Part shown: positions 42,624 through 49,147 of the stretch, in pieces
Layout: each line of letters opens with the position of its first letter
How positions within the stretch are numbered: position 1 is the first letter of the stretch
NCBI RefSeq assembly: GCF_001421785.1
Contig: NZ_LMLB01000017.1
Coordinates: 411,325 to 460,471 of the forward strand
Source: Sphingomonas sp. Leaf33
Lineage (GTDB): Bacteria; Pseudomonadota; Alphaproteobacteria; Sphingomonadales; Sphingomonadaceae
Direction of reading: 5' to 3'
Length of the DNA: 49,147 nt
The notes under the pieces: model-generated
Seen by the model: the letters and a program-made list of their open reading frames with translations, nothing else
Told to the model about the DNA's origin: nothing
Database searches by the model: none
Position numbers and translations under genes: made by a program

Positions 42624-43772
42624 ATGAGCATCTTTTCGGGGCTGGCCACGCTCGGCGGCAGCATCCTTCGCAACGACCCACCCAAGAGCCCCTGGGGCGG
42701 CCCGCCCGCCGGCGGTGACGGCAATGGCGGCAAGGGGAGTGGTGGCGGCAGCGACGGCCCGCGCAATCCCTGGTCGTTCCCGCCCGAGGGACGGCGCCCG
42801 CGGCCCGGTGGCCCGAGCGCCCTCGACGAATTGCTGAAACGCGCCAAGACCGGCGGGGGCGGCGGGGGCGGCTTCTCGGGCGGCGGATTCCCCGGCGGGG
42901 GCCTGCCCGCCAAGCGGCTGTGGGTGATCGGCGTCGCGGTCATCGCCGCGATCTGGCTTGTCTTTACCAGCTTCCAGCAGATCAGTCCGCAGGAACGCGG
43001 CGTCGTCACGTTCTTCGGCAAATATTCGCGCGTGCTCGAACCCGGCATCCATCTGGTCATGCCGGCGCCGATCAACAGCGTGACGAAGGTCAACGTACGC
43101 GCGATCCGCGAAGAGAATTTTCCGACATCCGGCTCGGGCGAGAACCTGATGCTGACCGGCGATCAGAACATCGTCGATCTGGGCTATCAGGTGCGCTGGA
43201 ACATCGCCAATCCGCAGGATTTCGTCTTCCAGATCCGCGATCCCGAAAGCACCGTGCGCGCGACCGCTGAAAGTGCGATGCGTGCGACCGTCGCCGACGT
43301 GACGCTCGACCAGGCGATCGGCCGCGGTCGTACCGTCATCGAGGCACGCGTCCAGCAGGCGATGCAGCAGGTGCTCGACGATTATAATTCGGGCATCATG
43401 GTTCAGGGTGTCGCCATTTCGAAGGCGGACCCGCCCGCGGCGGTCAACGACGATTTCAAGGCGGTGTCGGCCGCACAGCAGCAGGCGCAGGCCAACCTCA
43501 ACAACGCGCGTGCCTATGCCCAGCAGGTCATCGCCCGCGCGCAGGGTGAAGCCGCGAAGTTCGACAAGATCTACGAACAGTACAAGGTCGCGCCCGAAGT
43601 GACGCGCCGCCGCCTCTATTACGAGACCATGGAAGCCGTGCTTGCCAAGTCGAACAAGACGATCATCGAGGCGCCCGGCGTGACGCCCTACCTGCCGCTC
43701 CCTGAAGCGGCCAAGCGCCTGCCGGAGCCGACCACGCCCGCACCCGCGGTCCAGCAGGGAGGCGGCCAGTGA
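42624..43772 (+). CDS. hflK: FtsH protease modulator HflK
   Basis: SPFH/band 7 membrane protein that with HflC encloses FtsH and limits its access to substrates. The 382-aa protein has a Gly/Pro-rich cytoplasmic N-terminus (about residues 10-95), a membrane helix (LWVIGVAVIAAIWLVF), and the band 7 domain (ISPQERGVVTFFGKYSRVLE, then VRWNIANPQDFVFQIRDPES). A TATAAA lies 13 bases before the ATG. Its stop overlaps the hflC GTG. Confidence 0.96.
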   Translation: MSIFSGLATLGGSILRNDPPKSPWGGPPAGGDGNGGKGSGGGSDGPRNPWSFPPEGRRPRPGGPSALDELLKRAKTGGGGGGGFSGGGFPGGGLPAKRLWVIGVAVIAAIWLVFTSFQQISPQERGVVTFFGKYSRVLEPGIHLVMPAPINSVTKVNVRAIREENFPTSGSGENLMLTGDQNIVDLGYQVRWNIANPQDFVFQIRDPESTVRATAESAMRATVADVTLDQAIGRGRTVIEARVQQAMQQVLDDYNSGIMVQGVAISKADPPAAVNDDFKAVSAAQQQAQANLNNARAYAQQVIARAQGEAAKFDKIYEQYKVAPEVTRRRLYYETMEAVLAKSNKTIIEAPGVTPYLPLPEAAKRLPEPTTPAPAVQQGGGQ

Positions 43773-44629
43773 CCGGTTGGTTGAAGGGCCCGATGGGCCT
43801 CGGCATCGCGCTGCTCGCGGGCGTCATCGTCCTGCTGTCGACGTTCACCATCGTCGATGAAAAGCGCCAGGCGGTGATCCTGCGGTTCGAACAACCCGTG
43901 CGGACGGTCAATGCGTGGCAGCCGAACACCGATTTCGGCAACACCGGCGCCGGCGTCATCGCGCGCATCCCGTTCGTCGATCGCATCGTCTGGGTCGACA
44001 AGCGCGTGCTCGATGTCGATCTGGAGAACCAGCCGGTGCTCTCGACCGACCAGCTGCGGTTGCAGGTCGACGCCTATGCCCGCTTCCGCGTGGTCGATCC
44101 GTTGAAGATGGTGGTGACCGCGCGCAGCGAGGAAGGCGTGACTTCCGCGCTCCAGCCGTTGTTCAGCTCCGCGCTGCGGGCGGAGCTCGGTAAGGTCGAG
44201 TTCGCGACGCTCCTCAGCCCCGAGCGTGGCCAGGTGATGGACAATATCCAGACCCGGCTCCAGAATTACGCGGCGCAGTACGGCGTCCAGATCGTCGATG
44301 TGCGGATCAAGCATGCCGACCTGCCCGATGGCACGCCGCTCGAATCCGCGCTCAACCGGATGCGGACTGCGCGCCAGCAGCAGGCGCTGACTATCCGCGC
44401 ACAGGGCCAGCGGAACGCACAGATCGTCCAGGCGGATGCCGACGCGCAGGCGTCGAAGATCTATGCCGATGCGTTCGGCAAGGACCCGCAATTCTACGAT
44501 TTCTACCGCGCGATGCAGTCATATCGCTACACCTTCGGCGCCGACGGCCAGCCGGACGAGGGCCGCGGCGGAACGTCGATCATCCTGAGCCCGCAGAACG
44601 GTTATCTGCGCGAATTCGGGGGACGATAG
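43769..44629 (+). CDS. hflC: FtsH protease modulator HflC
   Basis: Partner of HflK, 286 aa: membrane helix GIALLAGVIVLLSTFTIVDE, then band 7 domain with QAVILRFEQPVRTVN, DKRVLDVDLENQPVLSTDQ, VDVRIKHADLPDGTPLE and the late YADAFGKDPQFYDFYRAMQS. GTG at 43769 is inside the hflK stop (GTGA), so translation is coupled. degP follows after 112 bases with its own candidate regulatory site. Confidence 0.96.
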   Translation: MTGWLKGPMGLGIALLAGVIVLLSTFTIVDEKRQAVILRFEQPVRTVNAWQPNTDFGNTGAGVIARIPFVDRIVWVDKRVLDVDLENQPVLSTDQLRLQVDAYARFRVVDPLKMVVTARSEEGVTSALQPLFSSALRAELGKVEFATLLSPERGQVMDNIQTRLQNYAAQYGVQIVDVRIKHADLPDGTPLESALNRMRTARQQQALTIRAQGQRNAQIVQADADAQASKIYADAFGKDPQFYDFYRAMQSYRYTFGADGQPDEGRGGTSIILSPQNGYLREFGGR

Positions 44630-44663
44630 GACGAGCAGGGAGCAGGCGGCGGGAGCGATTGCC

Positions 44664-44678
44664 TTCAGTTGGCGTTCA
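44664..44678 (+). promoter_or_regulatory. TTCA-N7-TTCA direct repeat upstream of degP
   Basis: TTCAGTTGGCGTTCA has the same half-sites, 11-base period and CGTTCA right half as the repeat at 35591-35605. It lies 63 bases before the degP GTG. It suggests degP is controlled by the OmpR-type regulator encoded at 35953, or by a related one. Confidence 0.5.
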
Positions 44679-44741
44679 GCAACCGGAGGCGAGACTGTCG
44701 CCAGAGGGGTCTTCAAGTTTACCGAGAGGAATATCACGCAC

Positions 44742-46283
44742 GTGCGCTACGCCTACGCCTTGACCGCCGCCCTCCTGCTGGGCGGCACCGCCGCCACCAT
44801 GACCCTGTCGCCGATCGGCGCACAGACCGCGCAGAACGAACCGGGCGCGATCAGCGCATCCGCCCCGCGTGCCGGCGCGCCGATGAGCTTTGCCGACATG
44901 GTCGCCAAGCTCCAGCCGGCGGTCGTCAACATCTCGACCACCCAGCGCGTGACGCTGAACCAGCAGCAGAACCCGTTCTCCGGCACGCCGTTCGAGAATT
45001 TCTTTGGTGGTCAGGGCGGTGGTAGCGGCAGCGGCGCCCCCGTGACGCGCCAGGCGCAGTCGCTGGGATCGGGCTTTATCATCTCGGCCGATGGCTATGT
45101 CGTGACCAACAACCACGTCATTTCGGCGGGCACGCGCAATGCCGTCGTCGAGACGATCACCGTCACGCTCAGCGACCGCAAGGAATACAAGGCGCGGCTG
45201 ATCGGGCGCGATCCGACGTCGGACCTGGCGCTGCTGAAGATCGACGCGACCAACCTTCCGTTCGTGCGCTTCGGCGATTCGGCGCGCGCGCGTGTCGGCG
45301 ACTGGGTTGTCGCGATCGGCAACCCGTTCGGTCTGGGCGGCACCGTGACTGCGGGTATCGTGTCGGCGGTGCATCGCTCGACCGGCACCCAGCCGGGCAA
45401 CGCCGACCGCTTTATCCAGACCGATGCGTCGATCAACCAGGGCAATTCGGGCGGCCCGATGTTCGACCTGAACGGCAACGTCATCGGCATCAATTCGCAG
45501 ATCTTCTCGCCGACTGGCGGCAATGTCGGCATCGGCTTCGCGATCCCCGCCGAAGTCGCCAAACCCGTCATCGACACGCTGATGAAGGGTCGCAGCGTCC
45601 AGCGCGGCTATCTGGGCGTCGGCATCCAGTCGCTGGCCGATCAGCCGGGTCTGGCCGAAGCGTTCGGCGTGCCGAAGAATGTCGGTGAGCTGATCGCGCG
45701 GGTCGAGCCGGGCGAGGCCGCCGACAAGGCCGGCATCCGTCAGGGCGACGTCGTGCTGAAGGTCGCCGGGCAGGACGTGACGCCGGACCAGACGCTGTCC
45801 TTCCTGGTCGCGAACCAGGCGCCGGGCACGCGTATCCCGATCGACCTGATCCGCGACGGCAAGCGCATGACCGTCACCGCGACGGTCGGCACGCGTCCGC
45901 CCGAGGACCAGCTGGCGACCGCCGGTGACGACAATGACGACGACGGCCTGCCCGGCGGCAACGACCAGGGCAACCAGACGTCGGCCGCGGCTTCGCTCGG
46001 TGCGCAGGTCGTGCCGCTGACCCCGCAGATCGCTCGCCAGCTGGGGCTTGAGGCGACCGTGCGCGGCGTCGTGATCGTACAGGTCGATCAGTCGAGCGAT
46101 CTGGCGACCAAGGGCCTTCAGCGCGGCGATGTCATCAGTTCGATCGATCGCAAGCCGGTGACCACCCCGGCCGAGGCATCGGCGGCGATCGCCGCGGCCA
46201 AGGCGGCCAATCGCAAGACGGTGCTGATCTATTTCCAGCGCGCGCGCCTGGGTGGCCGCTACGTCGCGGTCGATATCAAGTAG
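44742..46283 (+). CDS. degP: Periplasmic Do/DegP serine protease
   Basis: Heat-shock protease and chaperone of the periplasm, 513 aa. Signal peptide MRYAYALTAALLLGGTAATM; catalytic triad His in YVVTNNHVISAGT, Asp in TSDLALLKIDA, Ser in NQGNSGGPMFDLNG. Two PDZ domains follow (RGYLGVGIQSLADQPGLAEA, and GAQVVPLTPQIARQLGLEAT) with an acidic linker rich in Asp, Gly and Asn between them (about residues 395-415). GTG start at 44742 with GAGAGGA 11 bases before. Location after hflKC is typical. Confidence 0.96.
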   Translation: MRYAYALTAALLLGGTAATMTLSPIGAQTAQNEPGAISASAPRAGAPMSFADMVAKLQPAVVNISTTQRVTLNQQQNPFSGTPFENFFGGQGGGSGSGAPVTRQAQSLGSGFIISADGYVVTNNHVISAGTRNAVVETITVTLSDRKEYKARLIGRDPTSDLALLKIDATNLPFVRFGDSARARVGDWVVAIGNPFGLGGTVTAGIVSAVHRSTGTQPGNADRFIQTDASINQGNSGGPMFDLNGNVIGINSQIFSPTGGNVGIGFAIPAEVAKPVIDTLMKGRSVQRGYLGVGIQSLADQPGLAEAFGVPKNVGELIARVEPGEAADKAGIRQGDVVLKVAGQDVTPDQTLSFLVANQAPGTRIPIDLIRDGKRMTVTATVGTRPPEDQLATAGDDNDDDGLPGGNDQGNQTSAAASLGAQVVPLTPQIARQLGLEATVRGVVIVQVDQSSDLATKGLQRGDVISSIDRKPVTTPAEASAAIAAAKAANRKTVLIYFQRARLGGRYVAVDIK

Positions 46284-46342
46284 GCTTTGAGTGGTGCGCG
46301 GCATCCGCTATCCCCGAACCAAATCAGGTTAGGGGATAGCGG

Positions 46343-48007
46343 ATGGCCGACTCGATCTTCATCGGCGCCAGTGCGGACGGCACGCGACAGGACTTGGTCC
46401 TCAAGCGCGCCAACCGCCACGGCCTGATCGCGGGCGCGACCGGCACCGGCAAGACGGTGACGCTCCAGGGCATCGTCGAAGGCTTCGCCCGCGAGGGCGT
46501 CCCCAGTTTCGTCGCCGATGTGAAGGGCGACCTGTCCGGCCTCGCCATGGCCGGCTCGCCGCAGTCGAAGACTCACGCGATCTTTGCCGCACGCGCTGCC
46601 GAGCTCGGCCTGACCGACTGGACCTACGGGGACAATCCCACGCAATTCTGGGACCTGTTCGGCGAACAGGGCCATCCGATCCGCACTACCGTCAGCGAAA
46701 TGGGCCCGGTCCTGCTCGCGCGGCTGCTGGACCTGAACGAAGTGCAGGAAGGCGTGCTCAACATCGCCTTCCACGTCGCCGACCAGGAAGGGCTGCTGCT
46801 CCTCGACCTCGACGACCTCCAGGCGATGCTGGCGGAATGCGCGAACCGCGCCGACGAACTGACCGTCACCTACGGCAATGTGTCGAAGCAGTCGGTCGGC
46901 GCGATCCAGCGCTCGCTGCTGCAACTGCGCAGCCAGGGCGGCGAGCATTTCTTCGGTGAACCAGCGCTCAGCATCACCGATTTCATCGCGACCGACGACC
47001 GCGGGCGCGGCGTTGTCAACATCCTGGCCGCCGACAAGCTGATGGCCAGCCCGAAGCTCTATTCGACCTTCCTGCTGTGGCTGCTGAGCGAACTGTTCGA
47101 GACGCTTCCCGAGGTCGGCGATCCCGACAAGCCCAAGCTCGTGTTCTTCTTCGACGAAGCCCACCTGCTGTTCAACGACACGCCTAAGGCGCTGCTGGAA
47201 AAGGTCGAACAGGTCGTCCGCCTTATCCGGTCGAAGGGGGTCGGCGTCTATTTCATCACCCAAAACCCGATCGACATCCCCGACACCGTCGCCGCACAGC
47301 TCAACAACCGCGTCCAGCACAAGCTGAACGCTTTTACGCCGCGCGACCAGCAGGCCGTGCGCTCTGCGGCGGAAACCTTCCGCGCCAACCCCGGGGTCGA
47401 TGTCGCCACCGCGATCACCGAGCTGAAGGTCGGCGAGGCGCTGGTGTCGCTGCTCCAGCCGGACGGCGCGCCGGCGCCGGTCGAGCGCACGCTCATCAAG
47501 CCGCCGTCGAGCCGGGTCGGCCCCGTAACGGCGGTCGAACGCGGCGTGCTGATCCAGACCGACATTATCGGCGCCAAATACGACGAACGCATCGATCGCG
47601 AGAGCGCCGAGGAATTGCTGAGCGCGAAGGCTGGCGAAGCCGCTGCCGCCGCCGCCGCGGCCAAGGCGCAGACCGAAGCCGACAAGTCCGCCGCGCTTGC
47701 AGCAAAGGCCGATGCGCAGGCCGCCAAGGAGGCCGAACGCGCCCGGTTGCAGTCGCAGAGGGAGGCCGAACGCCAGGCCCGCGTCGACGCCCAGGCCCAG
47801 CGCGCCGCCGAGCGCGAGGCGGCGAACAGCCCGTGGAACAAGGCGATCACGTCGGCCACCCGCTCCGCCAGCTCGACCGTCGGCCGCACGATCGCGAACG
47901 AGGTGACGAAGGCCGTGCTCGGCGGATCGTCGCGCAGCCGGTCGTCGAGCGGCGGATTGCTCGGCGGGCTCGTGCGCGGCGTGCTGGGCGGATTGTTCAA
48001 GGGCTGA
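46343..48007 (+). CDS. HerA-like ATPase of the DUF853/YjgR family
   Basis: A 554-aa cytoplasmic ATPase. The HerA/FtsK-type P-loop is near the start (GLIAGATGTGKTVTLQ), with Walker B-like KLVFFFDEAHLLFND, VGVYFITQNPIDIPDTVAAQ and LNNRVQHKLNAFTPRDQ. Residues about 415-495 are an Ala/Glu/Arg-rich helix likely to be a coiled coil. A Gly/Ser-rich tail ends GGLVRGVLGGLFKG. Family function is unknown; HerA relatives translocate DNA, but this group occurs without nuclease partners, as here. A TAGGGGATAGCGG stretch precedes the ATG. Confidence 0.92.
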   Translation: MADSIFIGASADGTRQDLVLKRANRHGLIAGATGTGKTVTLQGIVEGFAREGVPSFVADVKGDLSGLAMAGSPQSKTHAIFAARAAELGLTDWTYGDNPTQFWDLFGEQGHPIRTTVSEMGPVLLARLLDLNEVQEGVLNIAFHVADQEGLLLLDLDDLQAMLAECANRADELTVTYGNVSKQSVGAIQRSLLQLRSQGGEHFFGEPALSITDFIATDDRGRGVVNILAADKLMASPKLYSTFLLWLLSELFETLPEVGDPDKPKLVFFFDEAHLLFNDTPKALLEKVEQVVRLIRSKGVGVYFITQNPIDIPDTVAAQLNNRVQHKLNAFTPRDQQAVRSAAETFRANPGVDVATAITELKVGEALVSLLQPDGAPAPVERTLIKPPSSRVGPVTAVERGVLIQTDIIGAKYDERIDRESAEELLSAKAGEAAAAAAAAKAQTEADKSAALAAKADAQAAKEAERARLQSQREAERQARVDAQAQRAAEREAANSPWNKAITSATRSASSTVGRTIANEVTKAVLGGSSRSRSSSGGLLGGLVRGVLGGLFKG

Positions 48008-48048
48008 TCGGGGTTGGCGGGCGGGGCGGGGCGGCGTAGTCTTGCCCC

Positions 48049-49147
48049 ATGAACGCCCCCACCACCCGCTGGACCGCCGCCGGTGCGGCCGAACTCCCTG
48101 ACATCATCGCGTTGCGCCGCGCGATCCATGCCGAGCCCGAAGTTGGCCTCCACTGCCCGAAGACCACCGCCAAGCTGCGCGCCGCTCTCGACGGCCTGCC
48201 GCTCGAAATCCACGAGAGCCGATCGACGACCGGCTTCATCGCGATCCTGCGCGGGGGCGCAGGCGGCAAGGGCGACAACGGCCGCACCGTCCTGCTGCGC
48301 GGCGACATGGACGCATTGCCGATGCAGGAGGAAACGGGGCTCGCCTTCGCCAGCACCATCCCCGGCGCGATGCACGCCTGCGGCCATGACAGCCATTCCG
48401 CCATGCTGGTCGGCGCGGCGCGCGCGCTGTGTGCACGGCGCGAGGATCTGCCCGGTACCATCGTCTTCATGTTCCAGCCGGGCGAGGAAGGCTATCACGG
48501 TGCGCGCTTCATGATCGATGACGGGCTGCTCGACATCGCCCGGCCCGACGCCGCCTTCGCGCTGCACATCTCGCCGAATATTCCCGCCGGCACCGTCGTC
48601 AGCCGCCCGGGGCCGCTGCTCGCCTCGACAGACGCGCTCAACTTCACGATCCGGGGGCGGGGCGGCCACGCCGCGATGCCGCACGAATGCGTCGATCCGA
48701 TTCCCGTCGCGTGCGAGATCGTGACCGCGCTCAACGCCTTCATCGCCCGCACCATCCCGGTCAGCGACCCCGCCGTCCTGTCGATCACCAAGATCGCAGC
48801 CGGGTCGGCCTACAATATCGTGCCGTCCGACGTGACGATGCTCGGCACGCTGCGCACGCTGTCGTCGCAGACCCGCGAAACGGCGCGGGCGGGTCTGCAG
48901 CGCGTCGCCGAGCATGTCGCGCTGGCGCACGACTGCACCGCCGAAGTGCGGATCGACGAGGGCTATCCGGTCACGATGAACGACCCGCGCGCGATCGCGC
49001 TGGTGCGCGACCTGGCCGAGGACATGGACCCGCACGCCGGCTGGATGACGATGCCCGCCCCGATGATGGGCGGCGAGGATTTCAGCTATGTCTTGGCGCA
49101 GGTTCCCGGCTGCATGGCCTTCATCGGCGTCGCGCCGGAAGGGACCG
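48049..49147 (+). CDS. M20-family amidohydrolase (partial, runs off the window)
   Basis: The frame is open from ATG 48049 to the end, 366 codons without stop. Visible motifs are those of IAA-amino acid/hippurate hydrolases and related M20D enzymes: LRRAIHAEPEVGL, LLRGDMDALPMQEETG, GAMHACGHDSHSAMLVGAAR, FMFQPGEEGYHGARFM, RGRGGHAAMPHECVDP and MMGGEDFSYVL, which together give the two-metal site. It probably cleaves N-acyl amino acids or aromatic amides. Only about 20 residues should be missing. It follows the HerA-like gene by 41 bases. Confidence 0.94.
   Translation, partial: MNAPTTRWTAAGAAELPDIIALRRAIHAEPEVGLHCPKTTAKLRAALDGLPLEIHESRSTTGFIAILRGGAGGKGDNGRTVLLRGDMDALPMQEETGLAFASTIPGAMHACGHDSHSAMLVGAARALCARREDLPGTIVFMFQPGEEGYHGARFMIDDGLLDIARPDAAFALHISPNIPAGTVVSRPGPLLASTDALNFTIRGRGGHAAMPHECVDPIPVACEIVTALNAFIARTIPVSDPAVLSITKIAAGSAYNIVPSDVTMLGTLRTLSSQTRETARAGLQRVAEHVALAHDCTAEVRIDEGYPVTMNDPRAIALVRDLAEDMDPHAGWMTMPAPMMGGEDFSYVLAQVPGCMAFIGVAPEGT

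Noticed and set aside
1..49147. CRISPR arrays, prophage, integron or toxin-antitoxin loci
   Set aside because: No regularly spaced repeats, no phage structural or integrase genes and no recognisable toxin pairs were seen; nearly all sequence is explained by core genes.

Overview
The window looks like chromosomal DNA of a sphingomonad (Alphaproteobacteria, Sphingomonadales, Sphingomonas-like). This rests on high G+C by eye, frequent GTG and TTG starts, sphingomonad-style proteins (Tim44-domain protein after secB, Fpg, DegP next to HflKC), a GANTC-rich dnaA leader, and dispersed G+C-rich palindromic repeats. It is mostly core genome. I see no prophage, CRISPR array, complete insertion sequence or rRNA operon.

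Layout. 1-4.6 kb: ubiE diverging from mutM, then rpsT, a terminator, a 450-bp regulatory gap and dnaA, then a very short PAS/chemoreceptor protein. 4.6-12.4 kb: trpS-murJ and secB on the minus strand, diverging from Tim44-mltA-Smr and a GGDEF/EAL protein. 12.4-18.3 kb: dapE, a TTG-started cupin and a GST, then the rpmH-rnpA-yidD-yidC-yihA cluster on the minus strand. 18.4-22.3 kb: comM with a duplicated 3' end around a small lower-G+C ORF, the decayed remains of a FadR-type regulator, and uxuA. 22.3-26.3 kb: a cyclophilin, tRNA-Leu(CAA), and an HxlR regulator diverging from four overlapping or closely spaced genes (SDR, DsbA-like isomerase, hotdog thioesterase, type II haloacid dehalogenase). 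26.3-33.5 kb: a tripartite EmrAB/NodT-like efflux operon diverging from copAB copper resistance. 33.6-41.6 kb: uup, a PepSY-like protein with an OmpR-type two-component system, an LLM oxidoreductase, and nucleotidase-dapD. 41.6-49.1 kb: a CoA-binding protein and the Fe-S carrier Mrp, diverging from hflK-hflC-degP, then a HerA-like ATPase and an M20 amidohydrolase cut by the window end.

How genes work together. SecB, YidC, YidD, HflKC and DegP make an envelope and protein-quality group, while MurJ and MltA act on peptidoglycan. DapD and DapE supply meso-diaminopimelate. A direct repeat (TTCA-N7-TTCA) lies upstream of both the PepSY/two-component operon and degP, so the response regulator may control itself and the envelope protease. 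CopA and CopB share an 11-residue Cys/His/Met motif that probably binds copper.

The least explained parts are: the comM 3'-end duplication bounded by a perfect 50-bp direct repeat; rnpA, which has no ATG, GTG or TTG between the rpmH stop and its conserved core; the triply damaged regulator next to uxuA; a hairpin that hides the kinase ribosome binding site; and the four-gene operon under HxlR. All assignments are from reading motifs and context; no database search was run.
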